A DNA stretch of 44,637 nucleotides from positions 1-44,637 of the forward strand of contig CACIKS010000007.1 in assembly GCA_902587295.1 (NCBI GenBank), read 5' to 3'. This document shows, in pieces, positions 9,044 to 18,557 of this stretch. Numbering within the stretch: position 1 is the stretch's first letter; each line of letters starts with the position of its first letter. Made by a program: the position numbers and the translations under genes. The notes below the pieces were generated by a model. It was not told the DNA's origin and searched no databases. It saw only the letters and a list, made by a program, of their open reading frames with translations. Origin of the DNA: an uncultured Pelagibacteraceae bacterium (GTDB lineage: Bacteria; Pseudomonadota; Alphaproteobacteria; Pelagibacterales; Pelagibacteraceae).

Positions 9044-9966
9044 TTAATAAATTCATCTCTTGCGCTTTTAAGTTTTTTAAAATCTTCGTCTGCATGATAA
9101 GAAGATCTTGTTAGTGGAGATGAAGCAACCAATAAAAATCCTTTGGATAAAGCAATATCTTTTAATTCTTTAAATTCATCAGGATGATAATATCTAGAGA
9201 GAGGGTAATGTTTGGATGATGGTTGAAGATATTGACCAATAGTTAAAAAATCCACATTTGCCATTCTTAGATCGTCCATAACCTGAAGTATTTCATTTTT
9301 CCTTTCACCCAATCCAACCATTAAACCAGATTTAGTAAAAACATTTGGTTTAATTTTTTTTGCTGAGTCTAATAACTTTATAGAAGCAAAATATCTTGAT
9401 CCAGGTCTAACGTTTAAATAAAGACTGGGTACAGTTTCTATATTATGGTTAAAAACGTCTGGAGAAGAATCTAAAACTTTTTTAAAAGCATCTCCCTTTC
9501 TAAGAAAATCTGGCGTTAAAACTTCTATGGTTGTCTTAGGATTATTTTTTTTTGTTTCTAAAACAACATCTCTAAAATGATTTGCTCCGCCATCTTTTAA
9601 ATCATCTCTATCTACAGAAGTAATTACAACATGATGAAGGTTAAGTTCTTTTACTGCTTTAGCAATTTTAAGTGGTTCTAAAGGATCCAGTCTATTAGGT
9701 TTTCCTGTTTTAACATCACAAAAAGCACATCCTCTTGTACAAGTATCGCCCATTATCATAAAAGTTGCATGCTTTTTGCTCCAACACTCAGATATATTTG
9801 GGCAATTAGCTTCTTGGCAAACAGTATTTAATCTATTTCTATTTACAACTTCCTTGGTTTTAAAAAAAGTTTTTGTGTCTAAAATTTTAGACCTAATCCA
9901 ACTTGGTTTTTTTTTAATAGGATTAATTGGTTTATTTACTTTTTCCGGGTGTCTTGGTTTACTCAT
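9025..9966 (-). CDS. lipA: Lipoyl synthase
   Basis: 313 residues of a radical-SAM sulfur-insertion enzyme. Both iron-sulfur binding sites can be counted: auxiliary cluster Cys50, Cys55, Cys61 (CX4CX5C) and radical-SAM cluster Cys76, Cys80, Cys83 (CX3CX2C, in [10 protein letters not shown]). The C-terminal R-S-S-Y-H motif that ligates the auxiliary cluster is present ([10 protein letters not shown]). It inserts sulfur at C6 and C8 of protein-bound octanoate to make lipoate for 2-oxoacid dehydrogenases and glycine cleavage. The start overlaps the ftsB stop by 8 bases. In many alphaproteobacteria the pyruvate dehydrogenase genes lie between ftsB and lipA; here they are absent. Confidence 0.97.
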   Translation of the reverse strand: MSKPRHPEKVNKPINPIKKKPSWIRSKILDTKTFFKTKEVVNRNRLNTVCQEANCPNISECWSKKHATFMIMGDTCTRGCAFCDVKTGKPNRLDPLEPLKIAKAVKELNLHHVVITSVDRDDLKDGGANHFRDVVLETKKNNPKTTIEVLTPDFLRKGDAFKKVLDSSPDVFNHNIETVPSLYLNVRPGSRYFASIKLLDSAKKIKPNVFTKSGLMVGLGERKNEILQVMDDLRMANVDFLTIGQYLQPSSKHYPLSRYYHPDEFKELKDIALSKGFLLVASSPLTRSSYHADEDFKKLKSARDEFIKCQTLQ

Positions 9967-10258
9967 GCAATTTTATTAATATTTCATTCTTATTTCCAAA
10001 TTTTAATTTATCCCTAATTAAAATATCTACAAAATCAAAATTTAAATTTTCTGAAAGTAACAAGTTTTTTTTCTCAGTCTTATGAATTTCATTTGAAAGA
10101 AAAACTTTTTTATTTTCAAGATACTTGTTTAGTTCTTTTTTATCAAAATATGAAATAAGACCTCTGTCTCCTGTAAAAAGATTCGTAATAATATATAAAA
10201 ACAAAAAAATGTTTAAAAAGATTATTTTCTTTTTTATTAAAATTTCAAAAAATTTCAT
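9959..10258 (-). CDS. ftsB: FtsB/DivIC-like septum formation initiator
   Basis: 99 residues: short cytosolic lysine-rich start, one membrane helix (about 11-28), then the GDRGLISYF motif typical of alphaproteobacterial FtsB. A charged coiled-coil ([21 protein letters not shown]) and a short distal segment follow. FtsB is a bitopic divisome protein that forms the FtsQBL complex. The location between eno and lipA is the expected one. The match rests on topology, the GDRG motif and synteny, since the family is poorly conserved in sequence. Confidence 0.84.
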   Translation of the reverse strand: MKFFEILIKKKIIFLNIFLFLYIITNLFTGDRGLISYFDKKELNKYLENKKVFLSNEIHKTEKKNLLLSENLNFDFVDILIRDKLKFGNKNEILIKLHE

Positions 10259-10260
10259 AG

Positions 10261-11457
10261 TTAGATTTTAGCCATTTTAGCGTGATTTCCAAGTTCCTCT
10301 TCGATTCTTATTAGTCTATTATACTTAGAAACCCTCTCAGATCTTGCTAAGGAACCGGTTTTTATTTGAGATGAATTTGTCGCAACCGCCAAATCGGCAA
10401 TAAAAGTATCCTCTGAGTCGCCTGACCTGTGAGAAATAATAGTTTTAAAACCGCTATTATGGGCCAATTCTATAACACTTAAGGTTTCACTTACTGTTCC
10501 AATTTGGTTTAATTTAACTAATACAGCATTAGCTGATTTTTCCTTAATACCTTTTTTTAGTCTTTTTATGTTTGTTGCAAATAAATCGTCTCCTACAATC
10601 TGAATATTCGAAGTATTTGTTAATTTTTTCCAGGAATCCCATTCATCCTCTTTAAAAGGATCTTCTATTGATTTAATCGGATATTTTTTAATTAATTCTA
10701 AAAAATTGTTAATTTCGATTGGTTTTTTTAATTCATTCGCAGCTACATCTAAACATATTGAAATATCATCACCTAATTTTAAACCAGATTTATTAATAGC
10801 TTTGGTTATCAGTTTAATAGCTTCTTCGGTATCTTTTAAATTTGGAGCAAATCCGCCTTCGTCACCGACATTTGTATTATCAACCATTCCTTTTAAATTT
10901 TGTATTACTAAAAAGCTTTTTCTTAATGCGTCAGAAAATGATTGCGCTTTTTCAGGACGTATCATAAATTCCTGTATATCCAAATTGTTGTTAGCGTGAA
11001 CTCCACCATTTATTATATTTAACATTGGCAATGGTAATTTATATTCTTTTGAATTTCCAATGTGTCTAAATAAAGATATTTTTTTTTCAATTGATGCTAA
11101 TTTACAAGATGCAATTGAGACAGCTAAGATTGCATTAGCGCCAAGTTTTTTCTTTTGATCTGTTCCATCTAATTCGATTAAGGTTTTGTCTATTTTGGTT
11201 TGATCCTCACTGTCAAAATTAGTTATTGCCTTTGAAATTGGTCCATTTATATTTTCTACAGCTTGCAATACACTTTTACCGAGATAATTTTTATTATCAG
11301 TATCTCTTAGTTCAAAAGCCTCGTGGGAGCCAGTTGATGCACCCGATGGAACTATTGCCAAAGCAGACTCATTTTCTGAAAAAACTTCAGCTTCTACTGT
11401 TGGGTTTCCTCTACTGTCAAAAACTTGTCGACCCTTAATCTTTTTAATTTTTACCAT
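10261..11457 (-). CDS. eno: Enolase, shortened by an internal deletion
   Basis: 398 residues; families usually run about 425-432. It interconverts 2-phosphoglycerate and phosphoenolpyruvate. The active site is intact: SGASTGSHE loop (about 38-46), Glu163 in QEF, Glu200 in GDEGG, Asp237, Glu265 in SIED, Asp290 in GDDLF, Lys315 in VKLNQIG, SHRSGDSED and IKTGSLARSER. The spacing from Asp237 to Glu265 is 28 residues, against 44 between the equivalent E. coli residues, so about 16 residues are missing after VAANEL. This region normally holds a beta-hairpin (EFYxDGxY-type). All other spacings match, so the gene looks functional. It overlaps kdsA by 14 bases. Confidence 0.96.
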   Translation of the reverse strand: MVKIKKIKGRQVFDSRGNPTVEAEVFSENESALAIVPSGASTGSHEAFELRDTDNKNYLGKSVLQAVENINGPISKAITNFDSEDQTKIDKTLIELDGTDQKKKLGANAILAVSIASCKLASIEKKISLFRHIGNSKEYKLPLPMLNIINGGVHANNNLDIQEFMIRPEKAQSFSDALRKSFLVIQNLKGMVDNTNVGDEGGFAPNLKDTEEAIKLITKAINKSGLKLGDDISICLDVAANELKKPIEINNFLELIKKYPIKSIEDPFKEDEWDSWKKLTNTSNIQIVGDDLFATNIKRLKKGIKEKSANAVLVKLNQIGTVSETLSVIELAHNSGFKTIISHRSGDSEDTFIADLAVATNSSQIKTGSLARSERVSKYNRLIRIEEELGNHAKMAKI

Positions 11458-12277
11458 TCTTAATTAAACTGTCTATTTCTACTAATTGACTTAAAAGTTT
11501 TGGCATTTTTGCTAATGGAACCATATTAGGACCATCTGATGGTGCATTATCAGGATCAGGATGAGTTTCAATAAAAATTGCAGCAACTCCAACTGCAATA
11601 GCAGCTCTTGAAAGATATTCAACAAATTCTTTTTGTCCACCACTTTTGTCTCCCATCCCCCCTGGTTGTTGCACAGAATGAGTAGCATCGTAAACAACTG
11701 GATATCCATTTTTTGCCATAATAGGTAATGATCTCATATCAGAAACTAGAGTATTGTAGCCAAAGCTAGCACCTCTTTCGGTTACCAGAATATTTTTATT
11801 CCCAGAGTCTTCAATTTTTTTTGTAACATTAACCATATCCCAGGGAGCTAAGAATTGACCTTTCTTAACATTTATAATTTTTCCCGTTTTAGCAGCGGCT
11901 ACTAATAAATCTGTTTGCCTACATAAAAAAGCTGGTATTTGTAAAACATCAACGTGTTTAGATACTACTTCACACTGTTCTGAATTATGAATATCAGTTA
12001 GAACAGGAACGCCAATATCTTTTCTTATTTTATCGAAAATGGGTAAGGACTTTTCAAGACCAGCACCCCTTTTACCGTTAAGACTGGTTCTATTTGCTTT
12101 ATCAAAAGAGGTTTTATAAATAAAACTGACACCAAGTCTTTCTGTAATTTTTTTCAATTCATTTGCAACATCTAGCGCATGTTTCTCATTTTCTAATTGG
12201 CATGGCCCTGCAATCAATGTAAATGGTCTAGTGTTTGAAATATTAATTTTTCCGCACTTAACAATTTTACTTCCCAT
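11444..12277 (-). CDS. kdsA: 3-deoxy-8-phosphooctulonate synthase (KDO-8-P synthase)
   Basis: 277 residues of the DAHP/KDO8P synthase TIM barrel. Motifs read: FTLIAGPCQLE (about 19-29), YKTSFDKANRTS, GKRGAGLEKSL, VLTDIHNSEQCE, QIPAFLCRQTDLL, NVKKGQFLAPWDM, TERGASFGYNTLV, DATHSVQQPGG and ETHPDPDNAPSDGPNM. It condenses phosphoenolpyruvate with arabinose 5-phosphate, the first committed step of KDO for the lipopolysaccharide core. The start shares one base with the pyrG stop. The gene order pyrG-kdsA-eno is common in proteobacteria. Its presence with lpxA, lpxB, lpxD and lpxI shows the organism makes KDO-lipid A. Confidence 0.97.
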   Translation of the reverse strand: MGSKIVKCGKINISNTRPFTLIAGPCQLENEKHALDVANELKKITERLGVSFIYKTSFDKANRTSLNGKRGAGLEKSLPIFDKIRKDIGVPVLTDIHNSEQCEVVSKHVDVLQIPAFLCRQTDLLVAAAKTGKIINVKKGQFLAPWDMVNVTKKIEDSGNKNILVTERGASFGYNTLVSDMRSLPIMAKNGYPVVYDATHSVQQPGGMGDKSGGQKEFVEYLSRAAIAVGVAAIFIETHPDPDNAPSDGPNMVPLAKMPKLLSQLVEIDSLIKNGKN

Positions 12278-13902
12278 TATCGTTTCCTTCCGTTAGAACC
12301 AGCTGCTTTAATAAAAGATGAAAATAATGGGTGTGGTGTAAATGGTCTTGATTTAAATTCGGGATGAAATTGAACACCTATGAACCAAGGATGATCTCTT
12401 AATTCTATAATTTCTGGAAGTGTACCATCAGGAGATAAAGCAGAAAAAATTAGGCCTTTTTTTTCAAAATCGTTTTTGTACTTAATATTCACTTCGTATC
12501 TATGTCTGTGTCTTTCTTTAATTTTTTTTTCAGAATAAATTTTAGATATTAAGGAATTATTTTTTAATATTGCATCGTATAAACCTAATCTCATCGTTCC
12601 ACCTAAATTAATTTTTGTTCCTTTAATTTTTTTTTTACCCTTTTGCCACTCTTCAATTAATCCAACTACAGGGGTACAGTTATTTCCAAATTCACTTGTA
12701 GATGCATTCTTAATATTCAATAAATTTCTAGCAGCTTCAATTACTGCCATTTGCATACCGAAACAAATACCAAAGAAAGGTATACGGTTCAATCTTGCGT
12801 ATTTTATGGCAGCAATTTTACCCTCGGTGCCTCTTTTCCCAAAACCACCAGGTATAAGGATTCCAGTTACATCTTTTAAGTCAGATTTAATATTTTTAGG
12901 TTTTAAATTTTCAGAATCTATCCTTTTTAAATTAACTTTAACATTATTTGATATACCGCCATGAATTAAGGCTTCATCTAAAGATTTATATGCATCTTTC
13001 AAATTAACATACTTTCCTATAATTCCTATGCTGACATCCTTCTTTGGATTTAGAACTCTTGAAGTAATGCTTTTCCACTTACTTAAGTCAGGTGATTTTT
13101 TGCTTTTAATATTAAAATAAGAAAGTACTCTATCGTCCAATTTTTCTTTATGAAAACTAATTGGTGCCTCATAAATAGTTTTTACATCAACAGTTTCTAT
13201 AACATTGTCTATCGGAACATTGCAAAATAAAGATATTTTTTTTCTTTCATTTTTTGGAATTTCTCTTTCAGACCTACAAATTATTATGTCAGGTTGTATT
13301 CCTAAACTTCTTAATTCTTTGACAGAATGTTGAGTGGGTTTTGTTTTTAATTCGCCAGAGGCTTTTAAATATGGAACTAGAGTTAAATGAATAAATAAAC
13401 TATTTTTTTTTCCCACATCATTTGAAAATTGCCTAATTGCTTCTAAAAATGGTAAACTTTCTATGTCGCCAACTGTTCCTCCAATTTCACAGATGATGAA
13501 ATCTTCTTTTCTTAAGTCTTGAGAAATAAATTTTTTAATTCTATCAGTAACATGAGGAACTACTTGAACTGTTCCTCCTAAATAATCTCCTCTTCTTTCT
13601 TTTTGAATTATGTCACTATATATTCCACCAGTAGTAATATTATCTGATTGCATTGCTGAAATTCCTGTAAATCTTTCGTAGTGGCCAATATCTAAATCTG
13701 TTTCGGCTCCATCGTCAGTAACAAAAACTTCGCCGTGTTGAAAAGGATTCATAGTTCCTGGATCAACGTTTAAATAAGGATCAAGTTTTCTTACACGAAC
13801 TTTATAACCTCTTAATTGAAGAAGTGATGCTAATGAAGCGGAAGAGAGACCTTTGCCTAGTGATGATACCACGCCGCCAGTAACGAATACATATCGCGCC
13901 AT
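12277..13902 (-). CDS. pyrG: CTP synthase
   Basis: 541 residues with both domains. The N-terminal synthetase has [20 protein letters not shown] and [19 protein letters not shown]. The C-terminal class I glutamine amidotransferase has the oxyanion region IPGGFGKRG, catalytic Cys in FFGICFGMQ and the His-Glu pair in [12 protein letters not shown]. It makes CTP from UTP, ATP and glutamine. The protein length is standard. It is followed without gap by kdsA. Upstream, 39 bases separate it from secG; this short gap holds no obvious hairpin. Confidence 0.98.
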   Translation of the reverse strand: MARYVFVTGGVVSSLGKGLSSASLASLLQLRGYKVRVRKLDPYLNVDPGTMNPFQHGEVFVTDDGAETDLDIGHYERFTGISAMQSDNITTGGIYSDIIQKERRGDYLGGTVQVVPHVTDRIKKFISQDLRKEDFIICEIGGTVGDIESLPFLEAIRQFSNDVGKKNSLFIHLTLVPYLKASGELKTKPTQHSVKELRSLGIQPDIIICRSEREIPKNERKKISLFCNVPIDNVIETVDVKTIYEAPISFHKEKLDDRVLSYFNIKSKKSPDLSKWKSITSRVLNPKKDVSIGIIGKYVNLKDAYKSLDEALIHGGISNNVKVNLKRIDSENLKPKNIKSDLKDVTGILIPGGFGKRGTEGKIAAIKYARLNRIPFFGICFGMQMAVIEAARNLLNIKNASTSEFGNNCTPVVGLIEEWQKGKKKIKGTKINLGGTMRLGLYDAILKNNSLISKIYSEKKIKERHRHRYEVNIKYKNDFEKKGLIFSALSPDGTLPEIIELRDHPWFIGVQFHPEFKSRPFTPHPLFSSFIKAAGSNGRKR

Positions 13903-13941
13903 GGAAGGACAGTATATCTACATTTGACTAAAAAATAAAGT

Positions 13942-14247
13942 TTATTTTGATGACTCGGGGATTTTAGGTGATCCTGATTCTTTTTCTTCCTCAATTTTCT
14001 CTAAAACTGATTGGGTTTCTTGCAAATCGCCCCTTGATAACAGAACAAGAGAAATACTTGATATAATGAATAAAGCGGCAATTATTGATGTGGATTTAGT
14101 TAAAAAATTTCCCACAGATCTAGTTGAAGCAAAATTATCTTGTGATAAGCCTAAACCAAGTGCCCCGCCCTCAGACCTTTGTAATAAAACTAGTATAATT
14201 AATATTATTGCCAAAACTACATTTGCAACTATTAGGATTGTTTCCAT
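13942..14247 (-). CDS. secG: Protein translocase subunit SecG
   Basis: 101 residues with two membrane helices (about 4-21 and 52-68) separated by the conserved cytosolic loop QRSEGGALGLG. A Ser/Thr-rich turn and a charged, Glu-rich C-terminal tail follow. SecG is the small auxiliary subunit of the SecYEG channel and helps SecA-driven export. The tpiA-secG-pyrG order is the usual one in Alphaproteobacteria. It starts 5 bases after the tpiA stop. Confidence 0.94.
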   Translation of the reverse strand: METILIVANVVLAIILIILVLLQRSEGGALGLGLSQDNFASTRSVGNFLTKSTSIIAALFIISSISLVLLSRGDLQETQSVLEKIEEEKESGSPKIPESSK

Positions 14248-14252
14248 AGATG

Positions 14253-15011
14253 TTATTTATAGAAATTTTTTATTATATCAATGAAATTCTTTGAGGATTT
14301 AGAGGCCCCTCCAATTAAAAAACCATCTAATTCTTTGATAGTTTCAAAATCTTTAGCATTCTTTTTGTCTACTGATCCGCCGTAAATAAGTTTTGGATTA
14401 TAATTTAACCTAAATTTCTGTTTAATAAATTTTTTTAAGAATACTACATTTTTTTTTAATAATTTTACTGAAGGTGTTAAACCAGTCCCGATAGACCAAA
14501 CTGGTTCATATGCGAAAATTATATTTTTTAAATTATAATTTTTGGATAAACCACTTAAAATTTGTTTTTTTAAAACAATAAAAGTTTTTTTTTGTTTTTT
14601 TTGTTTTTTATTTTCACCTATACAAAAAATAATTTTAAGTTTATTTTTTAAAGCAAGCTTTATTTTTTCTTGTATTATTTTATTATTTTCAATAATTCTA
14701 TTCTCCGAATGTCCAATAATTACATATCTAATTCCAAGTTTTTTAATCATAAAAGGACTTACGTTACCAGTGAATGCGCCATAATTATCCTTCTCGTAAC
14801 AGTTTTGTGATGAGATTTGTATTTTCTTATTCTTAAATCTTTTTGAAAAATCATAAAGCAATGTAAATGGTGGTGCTATTATAATTTTATATTTTTTATT
14901 ATGTTTTTTGTCATTAACAAAAAACCTTTCAATTCTGTATAAAATTTTATTAGAGCTTGGAATTCCAAACATTTTCCAATTTCCTATGAAGTATTTTACG
15001 CCATTAGCCAT
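14253..15011 (-). CDS. tpiA: Triosephosphate isomerase
   Basis: 252 residues of a TIM barrel. Catalytic residues are visible: Lys in GNWKMFG (residue 12), His in VIIGHSENR, Glu in FAYEPVWSIGTG, and the phosphate-gripping IYGGSVDKKNA and GFLIGGASK. It interconverts dihydroxyacetone phosphate and glyceraldehyde 3-phosphate. The middle section is unusually lysine-rich (KQKKQKKTF). The gene is the first of the minus-strand run to eno and faces the foldase gene at 15074 across 62 AT-rich bases, which must hold both promoters. Confidence 0.96.
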   Translation of the reverse strand: MANGVKYFIGNWKMFGIPSSNKILYRIERFFVNDKKHNKKYKIIIAPPFTLLYDFSKRFKNKKIQISSQNCYEKDNYGAFTGNVSPFMIKKLGIRYVIIGHSENRIIENNKIIQEKIKLALKNKLKIIFCIGENKKQKKQKKTFIVLKKQILSGLSKNYNLKNIIFAYEPVWSIGTGLTPSVKLLKKNVVFLKKFIKQKFRLNYNPKLIYGGSVDKKNAKDFETIKELDGFLIGGASKSSKNFIDIIKNFYK

Positions 15012-15073
15012 ATTTATAGACTTTATATATAGATTTTTTAATTCAATTAATTTAAATTTCTTAAATTAAAATT

Positions 15074-16528
15074 ATGCTAGCTTCAATAAGAAAATTTTCT
15101 AAAACGATTTTTGCTAAGATTTTTGTAGCAATTATTGCTCTTCCATTCATTCTTTGGGGTATGGGAGATCTTTTTAGATCTGGAAAACAAAATGTTTTGG
15201 TTGAAATAAATAAAGACAAGATTAACTCAAAAGAATTTATTTCGTACATACAAAAAATTAACATAACTAAGGATGAAGTTGAGTCAGTGGGTAAATCAAA
15301 ACTATTTGATGATTTATTAACCAATTATATAAGTGAAAAAATTATAGATATAGAAAGAAAAAATAAAGGAATAATATTAAATGATAATGGATTAAAGAAA
15401 ATAATAGTATCAGATAAAAAATTCTACAAAGATAATAAATTTTCAAGAACTAAGTATGAAAAATTTTTAATTGAGAATAATTATAATGCAACAACTTATG
15501 AAAAATATATTAAAAATGCTGAACTAAAAAGTCAGTTATTAAACTATTACAGCGGCGGAATAAAATTACCGAAGTTCATTATTGACGATCTATACAAAAA
15601 AGAAAATAAGACCAAAGAAATTGAATTTATAGATTTGAATAAAATATATTCCAAAAAAATAATATCTGAGGAAGAAATAAAAGAATTCTATATTAAAAAT
15701 AAAGATTTTTTTAAAGAAAAATTTATTACATTTAAGTATATAAAATTATTACCAGAATATTTAACAGAAAATAATGAGTATAATGAAGAGTACTATCAAA
15801 AACTAGATGAATTAGAAAACAAAATTCTAGACGGACAAACCTTTGATGAGATTGTGAGCGATAATAAAAAAAATGTCAAAAGATATGAGTTGTTAAATTC
15901 TCGTAAAACTAAAAAGGATGGGAGAATTGTAAAAGAAATTAATGACAGTTTATTTAGCAAAATTTTTTCTATCAAAAACAAAAATGCTCCACAATTTATA
16001 AATCTTGATAACGACTATTATATTGCCGAAATATTAGATGATCCAAATATCACCCTAACACTAAATGATAAAGAATTAAGAAATACAATTGAAGCTCAAT
16101 TAAAAGTTCAGTTTAAAATAAAAGAGAATATAAGTTTGGTTGATAAGATTAATAGTAAAAAATTTAAAAAAAAGGATATGTATAACTTTTATCTAGAAAA
16201 TAATGTTTTGCTTAACAAAACAAAAATTAACGGTATAAATGATAAAAAAAATTTTAGTCTGGATTTAGTTAAAAAAATATACCAGCATAACAATGAAGAA
16301 ATATTTGTACTTACAGATAACATTCTGCAAAAAAACTTTTTAGTCAGAATCAATAAAGAAACCGACCCTATTATTAAAAATGAATCTAAAGATTACAAAA
16401 AATACACTGATAGAGCTAATAGCCTATATATTTCAAAAATTTACAAGTCATATGATAAGTATATTAATTCTAATTACAAAATTGAAACAAATCAAAAAGT
16501 TCTTGAAAGGTTAAAAAATTCATTTTGA
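15074..16528 (+). CDS. PpiD/SurA-N-like membrane-anchored periplasmic foldase
   Basis: 484 residues. One N-terminal membrane anchor (IFVAIIALPFILWGMGDLF, about 17-35) is followed by the conserved G-K-x-N-V-L-V-E-I-N-K-D-K-I SurA-N-like start and a long helical chaperone domain (about 50-190). A middle stretch sits where a parvulin domain is expected (LDGQTFDEIVSDN, about 254-266), but the glycine-rich G-G-D-L-G signature cannot be found, so isomerase activity is doubtful. It probably chaperones exported proteins at the inner membrane. tpiA-foldase-trpE linkage is standard for alphaproteobacteria. It is shorter than E. coli PpiD (about 620). The stop shares one base with the trpE ATG. Confidence 0.85.
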   Translation: MLASIRKFSKTIFAKIFVAIIALPFILWGMGDLFRSGKQNVLVEINKDKINSKEFISYIQKINITKDEVESVGKSKLFDDLLTNYISEKIIDIERKNKGIILNDNGLKKIIVSDKKFYKDNKFSRTKYEKFLIENNYNATTYEKYIKNAELKSQLLNYYSGGIKLPKFIIDDLYKKENKTKEIEFIDLNKIYSKKIISEEEIKEFYIKNKDFFKEKFITFKYIKLLPEYLTENNEYNEEYYQKLDELENKILDGQTFDEIVSDNKKNVKRYELLNSRKTKKDGRIVKEINDSLFSKIFSIKNKNAPQFINLDNDYYIAEILDDPNITLTLNDKELRNTIEAQLKVQFKIKENISLVDKINSKKFKKKDMYNFYLENNVLLNKTKINGINDKKNFSLDLVKKIYQHNNEEIFVLTDNILQKNFLVRINKETDPIIKNESKDYKKYTDRANSLYISKIYKSYDKYINSNYKIETNQKVLERLKNSF

Positions 16529-17985
16529 TGAAATTAAGCACAAGTTTAGTAAATTTAAAAAAAATACACAAAAAAAAACGAAATCAAATAGTTTTTTTTT
16601 CTCAAAAATGTAAAGATTATAAATTTGTTGAAAATATATACAAATTTATTTTATCGAAAAAAAATAGCTTTATATTTGAGTCTGTTGAAAAAGGAGTTTT
16701 AAGAGGTAGATATACTATTATAGGTTTTAATCCTGATAAAATATACAATATTAAGAATAATAAAATCATAGTTGACGACTTCAAGAAAAAAAAAATAATT
16801 AAAAAAGATGTTTTAAAATATCTAAATAAATTAATTGAAGATTTTAAAGTAAAATCACCAGTAAATGTGCCAAGAATGTCGTCTATGCTCGTTGGTTACT
16901 TTTCATATGATATAATACGTTTAATAGAGAAAATTCCTAATAAATGTAAAAATGACTTAAATATTCCTGACATAAGATTAATGAGACCAAAAGATTTAGT
17001 TATTTATGATAATTTAAAAAAAAAAATTTTTTTTATACATAATATTTTTAAGGAAGAAAATATAAGTGACTACAATACTAAATATCATTTGATCAAAAAA
17101 AAATTCAATGAATTAAATAATTTTGGTAAAATAAATCTTCCCGAGAATTTTTATAAATCAAATAAAAAAGTCAATATTAAATCAAATGTATCAAGTTCAA
17201 AATTTAAAAAAATTGTTCTTAAAGCAAAAAATTACATTAAAAAAGGTGATATTTTTCAAGTTGTTTTGAGTCAAAGATTTGAAGCCCCGATTCAAAAACC
17301 TCCTATCGAAATCTATAATAAACTAAGAGTTCTAAATCCATCACCTTTTATGTTTTATTTTAATTTCGAAGATTTTAAAATTTTAGGTAGTAGTCCTGAA
17401 ATTTTAGTAAGGTTATTGAATGGTGAAGTTACTATTCGCCCAATCGCAGGCACTAGACCTCGAGGTAAAAATAAAAAACAAGATAAAAAGCTAACCATCG
17501 AATTATTACAAGACCCTAAAGAACTCGCTGAACACCTAATGCTATTAGATCTAGGGCGAAATGACATTGGTAAAGTTTCAAAAGTTAATAGTGTTAAAGT
17601 AACTGAAAAATTTAAAGTAGAAAAATATTCTCACGTAATGCATATAGTTTCAAATGTAACAGGAAAACTTAAAAAAAATTTTTCTATCTTTGAAACTTTT
17701 TTATCAGGATTTCCAGCTGGCACAGTAAGTGGTGCACCTAAAATTAGAGCTATGGAAATAATTGATGAATTGGAAGGCACCAAAAGAAAACTTTATGCTG
17801 GCGGAATTGGATATTTTACTGGGAAACAAGACTTTGATACTTGTATAGCATTAAGGACCGCTTTGATTAAAAATAAAAAAATTTATGTTCAATCAGGTGC
17901 GGGAATAGTTGCAGATAGCAACCCACGAAACGAATATGTTGAAACTGTTAACAAAGCAAAAGCATTGCTGAAAGCAATTAATTAA
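16528..17985 (+). CDS. trpE: Anthranilate synthase component I
   Basis: 485 residues from the ATG at 16528, which shares a base with the preceding stop (TGATG). A TTG one codon upstream is possible but less likely. Motifs: FESVEKGVLRGRYTIIGFNP near the N-terminus, where tryptophan-binding feedback residues lie, then GDIFQVVLSQRFEAP, LGSSPEILVR, IRPIAGTRPRG, LLDLGRNDIGKVS, FPAGTVSGAPKIRAMEII and GGIGYFTG. These match the chorismate-binding core. It uses ammonia from TrpG to turn chorismate into anthranilate. It lies directly before trpG with no intervening base. No leader peptide for attenuation can be placed upstream, because the foldase gene runs into it. Confidence 0.97.
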   Translation: MKLSTSLVNLKKIHKKKRNQIVFFSQKCKDYKFVENIYKFILSKKNSFIFESVEKGVLRGRYTIIGFNPDKIYNIKNNKIIVDDFKKKKIIKKDVLKYLNKLIEDFKVKSPVNVPRMSSMLVGYFSYDIIRLIEKIPNKCKNDLNIPDIRLMRPKDLVIYDNLKKKIFFIHNIFKEENISDYNTKYHLIKKKFNELNNFGKINLPENFYKSNKKVNIKSNVSSSKFKKIVLKAKNYIKKGDIFQVVLSQRFEAPIQKPPIEIYNKLRVLNPSPFMFYFNFEDFKILGSSPEILVRLLNGEVTIRPIAGTRPRGKNKKQDKKLTIELLQDPKELAEHLMLLDLGRNDIGKVSKVNSVKVTEKFKVEKYSHVMHIVSNVTGKLKKNFSIFETFLSGFPAGTVSGAPKIRAMEIIDELEGTKRKLYAGGIGYFTGKQDFDTCIALRTALIKNKKIYVQSGAGIVADSNPRNEYVETVNKAKALLKAIN

Positions 17986-18555
17986 ATGAAAATCTTATTA
18001 ATAGATAATTATGATAGTTTCACTTACAATCTTTACCACTATCTTCTATCCTTAAGATGCAGGGTGGAAGTTGTAAGGAATGATAAGATAGACTCAAGAA
18101 GAATTTTAAAAAAAAAATATAAAAAAATTGTTATTTCGCCTGGTCCTGGAAATCCAACACAAGCAGGAAATTGTTTAAAAATTGTGAAAGAACTGTCAAA
18201 AAAGATTTCAATTCTTGGTGTTTGTTTAGGTCACCAAGTAATTGGCCAAGCATATGGAGCAAAAATAATAAATGCTAAAAAACTGATGCATGGAAAGACA
18301 AGTGAAATTTTACATAATAAAGTTGGAATTTTTAAAGGTATAAAAAATAATCTTATAGGAACTAGATATCATAGTCTTATAATAGATAGAAAAAGCTTGA
18401 ACAAAGACTTTATAATTACAGCAAAAACAGAGGACAATGTAATAATGGGAATAATGCATAAGAAATATGATTTACACGGAGTACAATTTCATCCTGAAAG
18501 TATAAATACTAAAGAAGGAATGAAAATAATTAAAAATTTTCTAAATTATAATTAA
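17986..18555 (+). CDS. trpG: Anthranilate synthase component II (glutamine amidotransferase)
   Basis: 189 residues of class I glutamine amidotransferase. MKILLIDNYDSFTYNL starts the protein, the oxyanion-loop glycines are in SPGPGNP, the nucleophile is Cys80 in GVCLGHQ, and His169 and Glu171 lie in QFHPES. It supplies ammonia to TrpE. The protein could also serve PabB in folate synthesis, since streamlined genomes often keep one amidotransferase; this is inference. The ATG follows the trpE stop directly (TAAATG) and trpD begins 2 bases after its own stop. Confidence 0.96.
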   Translation: MKILLIDNYDSFTYNLYHYLLSLRCRVEVVRNDKIDSRRILKKKYKKIVISPGPGNPTQAGNCLKIVKELSKKISILGVCLGHQVIGQAYGAKIINAKKLMHGKTSEILHNKVGIFKGIKNNLIGTRYHSLIIDRKSLNKDFIITAKTEDNVIMGIMHKKYDLHGVQFHPESINTKEGMKIIKNFLNYN

Positions 18556-18557
18556 AA

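Noticed and set aside
14580-14615. Run of T-rich bases inside tpiA that looks like a terminator or homopolymer error
   Set aside because: On the coding strand it is a Lys-rich loop and the TIM motifs continue in frame on both sides, so neither a frameshift nor a terminator is supported.
16525-16527. TTG start for trpE one codon before the ATG
   Set aside because: The ATG at 16528 directly overlaps the preceding stop, the usual coupling; a TTG just before it adds nothing.
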